DNA of 64,000 nucleotides. It comes from Bedellia somnulentella. Taxonomy: Eukaryota > Arthropoda > Insecta > Lepidoptera > Bedelliidae. Numbering within the stretch: the first letter of the stretch is position 1; each line of letters starts with the position of its first letter. Both the position numbers and the translations under genes were made by a program. This document shows, one piece after another, positions 1 to 11,100 of the stretch. The notes beneath the pieces were generated by a model, which did no database searches, had not been told where the DNA came from, and saw nothing but the letters and a program-made list of their open reading frames with translations. The stretch is from NCBI GenBank assembly GCA_963576735.1, contig OY755175.1, positions 11,176,401-11,240,400 on the forward strand, read 5' to 3'.

Positions 1-870
1 TCTTGCTCATTGAAATTGTTTTGTCAACATGCTGACTATATACTAAAAGAAACAGCCATCAATATAAATTCTATTTGTTTGAGATTAATACTTTCAAGTG
101 ATGAAATGAATATATCTGAATTGAATCTCATAAAGTTTGTTTTCAAGTGGACTACTGGTTACTGTAAACTCTATAATATTCCTATGACTATTGAAAATAG
201 ACATAGAATACTGGAAGAAAATGGATTAAAACAGTTACTCAGATTTACTGCTCTCTCGGAAACACAGCTGGATGAAGTGGTGGCTGATGATTATAACATT
301 TTATTCAGTGACGAAACCACAGAAATTAAAGAAAGCATTGTTGCCAAGAAGTATCCCGAGTGTGTACCTCGAAACAGATTAGACCTGAGCACTGAAATTT
401 GCCACCGCAGTATTCTGAGATCTGCCAAACCTCTGCAAATAGATTTTGACAATAACACAGTTTGCATTGCTATCAAAGCTAACAAGACAGTTTTTTTAGA
501 TTCACTGTGTGTACCAACTAGAATGTCATCTGAAATTAATTACTTTGAGAAAACCTCAACCTATTCTGAGGAGTTTTTATTGACTTTAATTAAAACTAAT
601 GACAAGAGTGTTATTAAAAGCTTGAACTTTATGAATACTGTTGATTATGATTCCAATGTATATATTATGTTTTCAGAACCATGTGTTCTGAAATCAGGGC
701 TGATCTATGAGTTGTATTTCACATGGCCAAATAACATGGTACGCTCCTTTAAATATATTGTTAGTTATAGAGAATTACTGTCAAAGAGCATTGCAACTTT
801 TCAATTTGCAGATTATCATGGATCTAATAATTGTGGAAGCTTTTTAGAAAGTTTGAAATTTTCGCTGTAG
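1..870 (+). CDS. BTB-BACK-PHR-like protein, C-terminal exon (partial at 5' side)
   Basis: The frame is open from base 1 to a TAG at 868-870 and no ATG precedes it, so this is the last exon (or 3' part) of a gene that begins before the window. About the first 85 residues read like a BACK domain (helical, with SSDEMNISELNLIKFVFKW). The last ~150 residues resemble the PHR-type beta-sandwich that follows BTB-BACK in BTBD proteins (IMFSEPCVLKSGLIYELYF, then a C-terminal ATFQF segment). Proteins of this architecture are usually Cullin-3 substrate adaptors in the cytosol; that role is inferred from family knowledge, since the BTB domain itself lies outside the window. The PHR match is divergent. The reading frame has no breaks, which supports a functional gene. 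Confidence 0.65.
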   Translation, partial: SCSLKLFCQHADYILKETAININSICLRLILSSDEMNISELNLIKFVFKWTTGYCKLYNIPMTIENRHRILEENGLKQLLRFTALSETQLDEVVADDYNILFSDETTEIKESIVAKKYPECVPRNRLDLSTEICHRSILRSAKPLQIDFDNNTVCIAIKANKTVFLDSLCVPTRMSSEINYFEKTSTYSEEFLLTLIKTNDKSVIKSLNFMNTVDYDSNVYIMFSEPCVLKSGLIYELYFTWPNNMVRSFKYIVSYRELLSKSIATFQFADYHGSNNCGSFLESLKFSL

Positions 871-1246
871 TTTTGTGTATTTATAAATTATTAACTTAAA
901 TGGCTATGTTATTTCATTTTCCTCCAATAGTATGTTATTTCCAGTTAAGATGTTTGACAGTAGATGTTCGTTAGTAGATGTTCATAGAGAATAATTCAAG
1001 TATTACTACATAGATGCTAAATTTATAGTATGTAATGGACTAGTAGGGACTTCTAATCTCAATAATACATGTTTACTTATATACTACCAAAATCTACACT
1101 TTAAGCTATTCAACTTAATTCCTTGTTAAAATATAATGTAAAAATAAGTAAGACAGTTTTATTTTCTCCCTTCATTATTCTACAAAAATACCACAGCATC
1201 AATATTAATTCAGAGACCTACATAAGTCTTTAATTCAAACAAATAC
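871..1246. other. 3' flank / presumed 3' UTR of the BTB-like gene
   Basis: AT-rich sequence with no open frame and no recognisable repeat. It probably holds the 3' UTR of the upstream gene. No convincing polyadenylation signal was fixed. Confidence 0.35.
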
Positions 1247-1590
1247 AGTCAGCCCGAAAGCAGAAGGGCGTGAGTTCCAATCCTGGGTCGGGCCTACACC
1301 AATTTGTCTTTTCTAAAGTCATATGTGTGGTTAATTTATCATGGTTGTTAACGGTGAGGGAAAACATCGTGAGGAAACCCACATGGCTGAGTTGTACTTA
1401 GTCATGTGACAGTGTATTCGTACAAAAACGGCGATAGGCCTGCCCCCTATCACGTGAGTACACTGTCTAAGCAAAACGTGGGTACCTTCTCTGGACACTA
1501 GATGGCGCTGCCATGTGAGTTCAGAAGTATTGGTACCTCTGCCAACCCCTTCGGGGAAAAACGGCGTGAACGTTTATGTTATGTAAATAC
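1247..1590 (+). repeat. SINE-A copy (tRNA-derived SINE)
   Basis: One of eight copies in the window of a ~340-bp repeat that begins with a tRNA-like head (here decayed, but the B box before GGTCGGGCCTACACC is visible) and ends with CCCCTTCGGGG...GGCGTGAACG followed by a short TTATG-type tail. The copy here is fairly well kept in its 3' two thirds. The other copies lie at 7917, 8573, 11101, 13442, 20030, 42398 and 47918. Confidence 0.75.
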
Positions 1591-1671
1591 AGTCCGTAAA
1601 AATAGAAACTAGTGTTAGTAAATATTTATCTATAAAGCTATGTTAGGAAGATAAAAATAAATTAATGTGTG

Positions 1672-3968
1672 CCAATATATAATAATAAATAAATTTTGCC
1701 AATTTCATCCGGTGAGCCTACCTACTGGCCAACCGATCCGAACAAACTTCCAGATTTGCTAGACTTCTTCCTAACAAAAGGAATTAGCCAGCTCTACACC
1801 AAGGTTGAATCAAATTTGGACGGATCTTCTGACCATACCGCAGTTATACTAACCCTCAGCTCCACGGTACTTATAAGAGAGCCCAATGAGTCGCTTTACA
1901 ATAGAAAAACCGATTGGGAGGGCTTCCGGGACTACGTAGACGACAATCTGAACTTGAAAATTCCTTTAGCACAGCCTAATGACATTGAGAATGCATTTAT
2001 GCACGTGACCAACCTCATCCAGGTTGCAGCTTGGAAAAACACTCCTGCGCTTCTTCACAAAGTCGGGTCTATTCCGCAGCCACCCAACATTAAGAGCAGT
2101 ATACTGGAAAAACGACGATTGCGAAGAGTATGGCAAACATCACGTCACCCAAAAGACAAATCTGCCTATAATAAAGCAGCCAAACAGCTAAAGATCCTCC
2201 TTGAAAACTCGGCTCAAGAGGAAATGAAGAAGTTTCTCTCAAACTTATCTCCTCAAAATAAAGGTGAACTTTCTCTTTGGAAGGCCACAAACATCTCTGG
2301 CAAACCTCAAGTATCTTTTCCACCACTGCGATCTGAATCTTCCTGGGCGAGAACAGACTCTGAAAAGGCTGAAGTCTTTGCAGCCCATCTCGCTGCTGTA
2401 TTCAAACCGAATCCCTCCAGTAGTCATGAAGAGCCTGCTTCAATAGGTGAAATATTGAATCGAGATTTTCAACTATTACCGTACTAACGTTACTAGTAGG
2501 TGAAGAAATACGTCGCATGGATGCAAATAAGGCACCGGGTTACGATCTTATAACACCCAGAGTCCTTAAAGAACTCCCACGGAAATGCTTAACGTACCTG
2601 GCCAGTGTGTTTAATGCAATACTTCGTTAATTTTATATCCCTCGTGTATGTAAGATCTCACAAATAATTCTGATCCACAAGTATGGCAAACCTCTTTATG
2701 AACCTACGTCTTTTAGACCTATAAGTCTTACTCCAGTTCTTTTCAAACTGTGGGAGAAGCTATTCCTAACTCGTTTATCCTGTGCTATGGAAGAGTGTCA
2801 CATTGTACCATCGCATCAGTTTGGATTCAGGAAGTCGCATTCTACAGTGGAACAAATGCATAGAGTGTACCACACCATTCGCCAATGCTTTGAAGCCAAG
2901 CTTTACTGCAGCGCAGCATTTTTGGATGTCCAACAAGCATTTGACAAAGTCTGGCATCGAGGTCTTCTAGTCAAGATTAAGGAACGGCTACCACATCCTT
3001 ATTTTTGTATAATTAAATCCTACCTATCCGACCGTCAATTCTTCGTCAAACAGGGTGATGCAAGATCAAAGCTATACGACATAGAAGCAGGTGTTCCCCA
3101 AGGGTCCGTCTTGGGTCCCGTACTGTACAACATCTTCACCCATGATCTTCCAGTAACAGATGCTGTGACGGTGGCTACTTATGCCGATGACATTGCTCTG
3201 CTATCGTCTGACTCAAACCCAGCAAAAGCTAGTGCCAATCTGCAAAGTCAACTAAATAGGGTACACTCCTGGATGTTAAATTGGCGAATACAGGCAAGTG
3301 CTTCGAAATCTGCTTATATCACCTTTACCCTGAAACAAGGTGACTGCCCATCGGTCAAACTAGGCACAGATACCTTGCCCCATACTGATTGCGTCAAATA
3401 CCTTGGCTTCCACTTGGACAGAAGATTGACTTGGAAAAACCATATTAAAAATAAAAGAGATGAGATCAATACTAAGTTCAAATCACTCTTTTGGCTATTA
3501 GGTAGAAATTCTGTTTTGTCAACAGACAATAAACTTCTAATATACAAAAGTATACTAAAGCCAATCTGGACATACGGTGCTCAGCTATGGAGTACAGCTA
3601 GCAATAGCAACATTGTTTGCCTGCAACGGGTCCAAAATGCTATACTGCGAACAATTGCCAAAGCTCCCTGGTTTGCAAGAAACGATGAGATCCACAGTTA
3701 CCTTAACATACCCACAGTGGCTGAAGAAATAACAGAGTTAAAAGCTAAATATACTGACCGACTAGTCGCACACCCAAATATTCTAGCAAACCAACTACTG
3801 GACACTTCTCGCTCTGTACGGCGACTGAAGAGGAAAGATGTTTTGTGAAAAAGAGTTTCAGAGGCAATATTCTCTGCTACACTCTAAACGTCAAGACAAT
3901 TCACTCAAATCATCCGCTTATGGTCCACCGACTGATTGCAGATTCAAAACACAAAAAAAATAAAATAA
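1672..3968 (+). mobile_element. Jockey-like non-LTR retrotransposon, 5'-truncated and broken
   Basis: Two long frames carry the remains of a LINE ORF2. The frame at 1696-2487 starts inside the C-terminal part of an APE-type endonuclease (TYWP...PDLLDFF, then a SDH motif) and runs into the linker. The frame at 2787-3848 holds the reverse transcriptase with QFGFRKSHST, GVPQGSVLGPVLYN and the catalytic YADD (about 3180). Between them, RT text continues with a frame change near 2490 and a nonsense codon near 2629. ORF1 and most of the endonuclease are missing, as in 5'-truncated insertions. An A-rich tail lies at about 3944-3968. TAATGTGTG occurs at 1663-1671 and 3969-3977 and may be the target duplication. 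The element is inactive. Jockey clade is judged from the RT motifs and the absence of a visible RNase H domain. Confidence 0.8.
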
Positions 3969-3977
3969 TAATGTGTG

Positions 3978-4210
3978 TATAGTATTTACAAAATTCTAGA
4001 GCTGAGGTGCATACCCAACCAATACCTTAGTATGGGATAAAACAGGTGTCCAGCAATGCTGCTGAGGATGCTATAATTGTCCCACCCAGATGTTATGAGT
4101 TTTCTTCTAATGGCTGAAAAGCCATCAAATCATGCTTGAGAGAAAAACATATTTGAAGCACTGCAACAATGAGACAACACTAATATCACCCTGAATGCAT
4201 AGTTTTATAG
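3978..4210. other. Intergenic, nothing recognised
   Basis: Short spacer between the Jockey-like element and the TRIM. No coding frame or repeat was recognised. Confidence 0.4.
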
Positions 4211-4214
4211 AACC

Positions 4215-4789
4215 TGTGGGAACAGCAAAGATATACTGGCCAGTACACCCTGCTGTGTACCAACTTAGAATTTGTATTTATGTTTAGCTAGAGAAACATT
4301 TCGATACCGCGATTTACGATTTTTTATGACGCTGCTAGTATGCGAGTGAGTTCGCCGTCTAGCGGTCGCCACAGTACTCCCCTCCTAGTCGATAGACGAT
4401 ATCGAAGAGCTAGGAGGTACCTGTTACCAGTAGTAGAGAGGGACTAGTGTGCGAGCGAGTTCGCCGTCTAGTAGAAGAGTGCAGTGTGAGCAGTGAGGCA
4501 GAGTAGCGTGCCAGTAGATGCTCGGTCGGGTGAGTCGAGTAGTTTGGTAAGGTAAGCGAGGAGTATAAGATGTGGGTACATTGAGAAATGTAGTAGAAAG
4601 ATTCGTCATGTTGTTGTCGGGGGTCACCACCGTGGGAACAGCAAAGATATACTGGCCAGTACACCCTGCTGTGTACCAACTTAGAATTTGTATTTATGTT
4701 TAGCTAGAGAAACATTTCGATACCGCGATTTACGATTTTTTATGACGCTGCTAGTATGTGAGTGAGTTCGCCGTCTAGCGGTCGCCACA
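4215..4789 (-). mobile_element. TRIM: terminal-repeat retrotransposon in miniature (gypsy-like LTR ends)
   Basis: Two direct repeats of 159 bp (4215-4373 and 4631-4789) differ at only a few bases, start TGTGG and end CCACA, and enclose only 257 bp. AACC flanks both sides (4211-4214, 4790-4793) as a 4-bp target duplication. On the minus strand the purine tract GGAGGGGAGTAC abuts an LTR start, as a polypurine tract should, and the sequence after the other LTR (GTGGTGACCCCCGAC) sits where a primer-binding site belongs, so the element reads on the minus strand. The interior is too short to encode pol. Short minus-strand frames in it are not recognisable proteins. Such elements must borrow reverse transcriptase and integrase from a full-length relative. 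Confidence 0.8.
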
Positions 4790-4817
4790 AACCCAAAGGG
4801 CATTGCAAGCCCTCTTA

Positions 4818-6266
4818 TCGGCTATTCCCAGTAGTCTTACTGGATAGTCTTACCAGTAGAACTATTGGGATTTTTTGTCCCAATAGACTTACCAGTAAGA
4901 CTATTGGGAAAATAATTCCCAGTAGTCTTACCAACTAATTAAAACTTTTGGGTACGTCCAACTTTTCTAACTTTTGTGTAGCCCAAATAAGATTAATAGA
5001 CATACCTCCTCAGTCAAATTTATTAAATGATTCAATATAATATTTTTCATGGCCGATTCATAATCAAGTAAACATTTTATCTAGATGTATTGCCATGAAC
5101 TAAATAATTCGCGATATATATGGAATGGGTTTGTTGTACTCGTGATAATATATTTTCCGCCAGAATGCAGTCCTCAAGAGGTAGAATAATTTTCTATTTT
5201 AAGTATATTTTGCCATTTTTCCTATTTAAAGTACCATACATACATATACTGACGGCTATAAATCCTTAAAAGGGTAGCCAGAGCTAAGGAATGAGAAATT
5301 TCTCAGCCACTTTTGGAAGTTGCGTGGGGAAAAAGATGTTAAAATAAAGGTTGTTGGTGATGGGTCTCCAACCGCATCGCCCAAAAATCCTTTAAAAATC
5401 CCAATACCGTTAGTCGCCTTTTACGTACACCCACCGGAAGAAATGGGGTAGTGCTATTTTAAACCGACACTACACAGCAAAGTACCAGGGTAGCATAAAT
5501 ATAAAAGCTTAGCTGGTTTAATACAAAAATATTTGTTGGAGTTTCCACGAACAAATAATAACTTTAACATTCTGCCGTTATCATTATCAGCCAACGGACG
5601 TCCACAGGTGTACGGACATAGGCTTCCCCCAAAGATCTCCACAACGACTTATTCTGTGCTGCCCTCTTCCATCGGCTTCCAGCGATTTTGACCAAGACGT
5701 CGGTCAACCTTGTTGGAAACCTACGAAAAGTGCAACAACTGTCTTAATTACTTAATTCTTCAAAAATGTCGCCTTGATCGTAGGACATTGAGACAGGCAG
5801 ACATAAATAATAGGTACCATAAATTAAGTTCTGGTCTGGAAAAATATTTGTACGGATTTGCGCATTAAAAAGCCGTTTAAAAGTCAAAACAACTTGTAAT
5901 TTATGCGCTCCTAGTACTTCAATTGAAAGTTAAATATACAAAAAAAATTATCTCCTTCTGTTATAATTTTCCAAAAACTCAATATATAAAAATTTACATT
6001 TCGTATTAATAAATCAGTAAAACTGAATATTACAAACAAGTATATGAATAAATATTAAAACTATAGCAAATTTATTAATAAGGTAAGGTAAGGTCCTGTC
6101 TGTGTCTAATAGTTCTGAGGCCTATGTTTTAATAAAATATGTTCAGTAAGACTAATGGGAAATATAAGACATAGACAATGTCGTACTTTCGGTAAGACTA
6201 TTGGGAAAAAAAATCTCATTAGTCCTACTGGTAAGACTATCCAGTAAGACTACTGGGAATAGCCGA
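4818..6266. mobile_element. 1449-bp inverted-repeat DNA element with 6-bp target duplication
   Basis: The ends are long imperfect inverted repeats of roughly 100 bp starting TCGGCTATTCCCAGTAG on both sides. They contain several copies of a short motif of the type CCAGTAGTCTTACC / CCCAATAGTCTTACC. CTCTTA flanks both ends (4812-4817, 6267-6272). No transposase frame is present, so it is non-autonomous. A SINE-R copy sits inside at 5233-5487. The superfamily is not assigned; a 6-bp duplication is uncommon among the well-known groups. Confidence 0.7.
5233..5487 (-). repeat. SINE-R copy (RTE-linked short repeat)
   Basis: Copy of a ~250-bp repeat found about a dozen times in the window. It begins (own strand) near GCCGGCTTAGAATA, carries the signature GATTTTTGGGCGATGCGG ... 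GAGACCCATCACC, and ends TTATAGCCGTGAGTATATG followed by an ATGT tail. The tail matches the 3' end of the RTE LINE at 27277, which suggests the same machinery copies both. Here it is inserted in the 4818-6266 element. Confidence 0.7.
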
Positions 6267-6669
6267 CTCTTATATATTGGTGAGCTCCCAAGCTTATAAT
6301 TGTTTATGCCTATCTCAAAGGGAACTAATGGCGTGAGTATTATGTACGTACTAAATTAAAATACTTTGCATTCTTAAAGATAAATATAATACAAGAAAAT
6401 CTGTGATAGCCCTATGGGCAGAACAGAACACCCACCCATCGCACAGTGATTCGCGTAGAACAAGCTAGGTGGACAAAAGTCATTGTCCAATTTCCTGGAA
6501 TTGATCGTTTTATGTTGTCAAGAACAACCCTATTATCTCATTTCCAAAAATTGATTGTGCAAAGTCCCGTTATGGCTTGCTAATGAGGTGTTAAAGGGTA
6601 AGTAATGACGATTATTACTAATTTGTAATCGTCTCAGTTGCAATTTTGCCACATATTCGACAACACCTC

Positions 6670-7883
6670 ATGGCTTGTGCAGTAAACGAATCAGTGTTGT
6701 GTGCTATGGATCCTATTAGTAAAGGTAAGAACATTATATTTTTATAGAAATCTTACTCCTAGGTCACTAAATCCAATAAAATTTTACGGTCTAAAAGATA
6801 GTGGGAAAAACACAAAGAACAATTATTATTTTTTAATGTTTTATAGACTGCAACTTTTTGTCTCCACATGTCTCCGGGTTAGATTTTATATATGTTGTAG
6901 ATCTAAGCCTAAACTTAATATTAAACATCACTTTCCATGCTCCTTTTTTGCTCTAACATTTTTTTTATTTTTTTTACAGAGCAAGTGCTTAGTTATTCGA
7001 AAATTGAATTTTTCAAAGAGTGGATCAAACACGATAAAGAAAACAGAAATTCACGCATTTTCGATTTTCTTTCGGTTAAATTTGATCTCTCAAATATAAC
7101 CGAAGTATCCTTGCGTGAAATCACCAAGAGCATCGCTGCTAGTAGCACGAAAATAGCCCAGAAATGGAATAGTGCTAGTCGCATTAGGGAAAGGTTTCTC
7201 TCTATGCATAAAACATGGCTGGAAGGCACAGACTTTCATTTCAAGGTGTCTGTTAACCCTCCAGTTGGCACCACTACTACTGAGGGTGCTCAGTGACCGG
7301 GAAGACCTCAAAAGAGCTTTGAGGAGTCATCATATAAAACAAAAAAACGACGTGTGGACGGCATCGTTTCTGAATGGAGTGCAAAAGAGTTGGCAATTGC
7401 TGCAGAAGTAGCTAGTAGATCGGAAGGCAAGCGGAACGTTGCCCAAGCCATAAAACGAGCGAGTGATGAAACAAGTGTTGAGCAAAATGTAGCCTGCCCT
7501 AATGGAAGACTTCTCACCAATATTGAAGCGTGTGCCTATTATATGGACGCTAAGTGTACAAGTCACACGAACAAAGCTACGAGGAAGTGGGAAATGAAGG
7601 CAGGACAACAAGTGTTACCATCATACTATAGTATACGTAAGTGTTTTTTATCCTGTTATCCCCCTTCGGAGCACATTTCTGTAACGGAAACGTGCAGAAA
7701 TTAAGCTACAATCGATTTTAGACAAAACTGCTGAGAGATTAGTAAAAACACAGGAAGAAGATATAAGAAGTGTGCTTCCACAAAATTCGTTCGCCCATTT
7801 CGCGACCTTATGTAAATATCCCTCGTAATGAAAATAATTACATAGAGTCGAATTCTTCAGATGATGATAGTGATAGGGAATGA
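6670..7883 (+). pseudogene. Transib-like transposase remnant (two exons, frameshift, core deleted)
   Basis: Exon 1 is 6670-6724 (starts MACAVNESVLCAMDPISK) with donor GTAAGA; exon 2 starts at 6980 after a pyrimidine tract and TTTTACAG, in phase. The frame continues to about 7290, shifts by one, and resumes as PGRPQKSFEESSYKTKKRR through to LPSYYSIRK...CYPPSEHISVTET near 7690, where another shift occurs. After about 7780 the text jumps to an acidic C-terminal tail ending at 7883, so the catalytic DDE region appears to have been deleted. The LPSYYS block resembles the conserved segment just ahead of the catalytic core in Transib/RAG1-type proteins (inference from memory of the family). Not functional. 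Confidence 0.6.
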
Positions 7884-7916
7884 TTGTAACATATATAGAA
7901 TATTATTTTTTAAGTA

Positions 7917-8285
7917 ACATAACATAAACATAAACGTTCACGCCGAATATCCCCGAAGGGGTTGGCAGAGGTACTAATACTTCTGAACATCACGTGACTT
8001 TGTCACCTGGTGTTCAGAGTACCCACGTTTTGCATGGACAGTGTACTCACGTGATAGGGGGCAGGCCTATCGCCGTTTTGTGCTAATAGACTGTCACATG
8101 ACTAAGTCTAACTCAGCCATGTGGGTTTCCTCACGATGTTTTCCCTCACCGTTAACAACCATGATAAATTAACCACACATATTAGAAAAGACAAATTGGT
8201 GTAGGCCCGACCCAGGATTTGAACACTAGTCGTTTGCACGATAACCGAGTGTTCTACCCACTGGGCTATCACGGTTGCTTTAAGT
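7917..8285 (-). repeat. SINE-A copy, full length, inside the Transib-like element
   Basis: Reads on the minus strand from a tRNA-like head (A box TAGCCCAGTGGGTA, B box GTTCAAATCC) to a TATGTTATG tail. TTTAAGTAAC is repeated at both ends as a target duplication. It post-dates the Transib-like insertion. Confidence 0.75.
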
Positions 8286-8372
8286 AACTGACTTGTAAAC
8301 ATTTGTTTTTCATATTAGTTTTAAGTTTAGAAAAATGTTTAATGTGAAAGAAATCATGATTTTTGCATTTAT

Positions 8373-8408
8373 TTTAATATATATATATATATTAATGAAA
8401 TATATATA
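8373..8408. repeat. TA-rich microsatellite
   Basis: Simple TA repeats interrupted once, inside the Transib-like element. Confidence 0.7.
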
Positions 8409-8572
8409 TCATTTTTTGTATTTTTATTTACACTACCCCCCTCCCATTTACCTTAAGTCATGAAATGTAAAAAAAAAGTACAGAATACGTATGATTAAGC
8501 ACAAATAGAGCCATTCGAGTCGAAAAATAATTTTGTCCATCTAGCTTGTTCTACGCGAATCACTGTGCATCG

Positions 8573-8812
8573 TGTAGACAGCGTCGTCGTCGGTTAAATT
8601 CCCGGTCGGGCCTACACCAATTTTTCTTTTCTGAAGTCGTGTTCAAAGTTGTACTTAGTCACTTAACAGTGTTTTGTGACTGTCGCGTATCACATGAGTA
8701 GGTACAATGTCGAAGCAAAACGTTGGTACTCTGGACACCGGTGTCACGTGATGTGCGGAAGTATTAGTACCTCTGCCACCCCTTTGGGTAAGTACGGCGT
8801 GGACGTTTGAGT
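8573..8812 (+). repeat. SINE-A copy with internal deletions
   Basis: Recognisable GGTCGGGCCTACACC and the terminal GGCGTGGACG, but about 100 bp shorter than full-length copies and with many substitutions, so older than its neighbours. Confidence 0.65.
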
Positions 8813-9196
8813 CAAAAATTTAAAAGATAAATTAGTGGAGGGTCTATTATTTGCCTGCTCTATTATAGCGTTCGTTAGTAATTATTGTTGTGAATGTTTT
8901 CCAGTAAAAGTAAAAAATCTATTAAATAAAGGGTTTCTTAACCCTTCCCTTCGTATATTTAATAAATTCATAACGCTTAATAACTCCACAATATTGTATG
9001 TTTAAGTCTAATCATGTTGAATGGAATTTAATATATTGACTGAATTAGATACTCTTTGCCGCTATTACTCGAGAAAAATGTAGAATGAATCTACAAGATG
9101 TAAATATATTCTTTATGGTTATCTTGACATGATTTAGAGACATAAGTTTTGGTTTATATTTTTTATTTACAATATATTGTTTTGAACTTTTTTAAT

Positions 9197-10876
9197 ATGA
9201 AATATTCAAGTATATTTACGCTACCCAAAAATTCGAAGTTTAAGTTTTCTATATCTTACTTTTTGAATAACATAAATCATGGCAGATACCAGATTGTTAG
9301 GACTTTTGCCAATCCTTGTGCACCACCTCCTCCTGAACAATGCATTATGGATTCTTGCAGCATTGATCCTTGTATCAAGGTTCCCCAAGTAGTTATTATC
9401 GGTGCTGGTATAGCTGGCCTGTCCGCTGCACATAGACTCAACCAGTGTGGTATATACAATTTTGTTGTATTAGAAGCAAAAGAGAGGTATAATAGCAATT
9501 TTCAATTATTTATTGCACGTTAAATGCGTCAGCTATTGTGCCTTTTAATTTTTATTCACATTTATTGTTGCAGACCCGGTGGCAGAATTCATTCATGTTG
9601 GCTGGGTGATGTTATTATAGAAATGGGAGCAGAATGGATCTATGGAGCTTGCATGGCAAACACAGTTTATACCTTAGCGTCCCGTGACAGACTTCTACAA
9701 AGTCCACTTCCCCGAATAGACAGTTCACGAGGACTCTTTTGTACGACAGAAGGACGCGCTATTGACTTACCTGTAACAATAACAGCTTATCATACTTTTC
9801 GACAAATAGAACAGCAAGCTGCAAATTTGTTTCGGCTGGGAGGAGATAGATGTCATTGCAATCTAATGAATTTTATTGGACTGCGAATTCAACAAGAGTT
9901 ATTCAACTTTCCTGAAGATCAAAGGTACGATGCTTCACGGGTTATGTTTGGACTTGCTAATATTTTGAGGAATAGATGTGGTGAAGATTTAACACTAGTT
10001 AGTGCTGATCAATACGGTAGCTACATAGAGTTGCCTGGTGGTAATGTTAGAGTACCTTTGGGATATGTGGGTATACTAGCCCCACTTTTAAGAGAGTTAC
10101 CGAATAATAGTGTTAGATATAATAAACCAGTCAGTGTGGTTCGATGGGGTGATGGTGCCACGGGTTGCGGTAGAGTCCTTGTCAAATGTTGTGACGGAGA
10201 AGAATTAAATTGTGACTATGTGATTTGCACGATGTCGCTTGGTTGCTTAAAATGCCAAGGAGATAAACTGTTTTCTCCTCCGCTTCCACCATGTAAATTA
10301 AATGCAATTTGTAACTTAGGATACGGATTAAGCGATAAAATATTTTTGGAATATCCGGAGCCTTTTTGGGTTTGCGATGAAGGCAGCTTAAAGATGGGCT
10401 GGTCTTGTGAAGAAATGTGTTGTTGTTGTGAATGGACAAAAGGCGTGTGTTCCGTTGATGAACTGCCTGGAAGTAAACACGTTTTATGTGTGAATATATC
10501 TGGACAAGAAGCTGCTGCTATGGAAACCATTACAGACAATGATGTTGTTGAGGGCTTAACTGGTTTAATAAGAAGGTTTACAGGTAACCCAGGTTTACCT
10601 TATCCTCAAGCAATGTTGCGATCTCGATGGGCTTTGGATCCCCACTTTTGTGGTTCTTTCTCATATATGGGTTGTTGTTCAACCGTAAGCCAACAATGTG
10701 AGTTAGGCTCACCTGTGCCAGGCCCATGTGACCCTCAACCTCCTAAATTACTTTTTGCTGGTGAGGCTACAGTACCTGGATACTTTGCAACAGTTCATGG
10801 AGCACGTCTGAGTGGGATAAGAGAAGCGGAACGAATTATTCAGCTAACAAAGAAATTTCAGGGTCCACCATGTTGA
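9197..10876 (+). CDS. Flavin-containing amine oxidase, spermine/polyamine oxidase type
   Basis: Two exons, 9197-9486 and 9574-10876, joined in phase so that EAKER runs into PGGRIHS; 530 residues. The FAD-binding Rossmann motif VVIIGAGIAGLSAAHRL lies at about residues 57-73, followed by the GGRI segment, EMGAEWIYG, and the C-terminal FAD signature LLFAGEATVPGYFATVHGA. Family members oxidise spermine, spermidine or their acetyl forms and release hydrogen peroxide. Length and motif order fit SMOX/PAOX-type enzymes; substrate cannot be told from sequence alone. I chose the ATG at 9197 because it precedes the fold by a short N-terminal extension; the frame is open a little upstream without another ATG, so a further 5' exon is possible. 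An unusual cysteine-rich stretch (MCCCCEWTKGVC) lies in the substrate-domain region. Confidence 0.85.
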
Positions 10877-11100
10877 TTATTTAAAATATTTATGGTGATG
10901 ATATGGCGTCTGACTGTGGTTTACACCTTTTTACATTGACTTCTGCATTAAAATTATTTACATAAAAAGTTAATATTATTGATAAATATTTTGTAGAATG
11001 ACTGGAATTATTGACCCTTATCGAAAGGTTTTAAACTTAAATTAACGGGGCTAACAATTTTGTTTAAAAATTGAGATAATCAAAACATCCAAACAATTAC
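10877..11100. other. 3' flank of the amine oxidase gene
   Basis: AT-rich, non-coding. An ATTAAA occurs near 10948 and could serve as a polyadenylation signal (not provable here). Confidence 0.3.

Larger units (their letters stand above)
6442..8567 (+). mobile_element. Transib-like DNA transposon with RSS-heptamer-like ends, internally deleted
   Basis: Terminal inverted repeats of about 37 bp begin CACAGTGATTCGCGTAG on both sides, flanked by the 5-bp duplication CATCG (6437-6441, 8568-8572). A CAC-initial heptamer plus a GC-rich 5-bp duplication is the hallmark of the Transib superfamily, the relatives of RAG1. The interior carries a transposase remnant (6670-7883) and a SINE-A insertion (7917-8285). 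The catalytic core is missing, so this copy cannot mobilise itself. Superfamily assignment rests on the ends and target duplication; the protein evidence is supportive but weaker. Confidence 0.7.

Noticed and set aside
1696..3848. A host gene made of the two long frames
   Set aside because: Content is LINE endonuclease/RT with internal breaks and an A-rich tail.
8108..8302. Minus-strand frames at 8108 and 13636 with the same AQWVEHSVIVQTTSVQILG text
   Set aside because: They are translations of the SINE-A tRNA-like head; a known type of spurious ORF.
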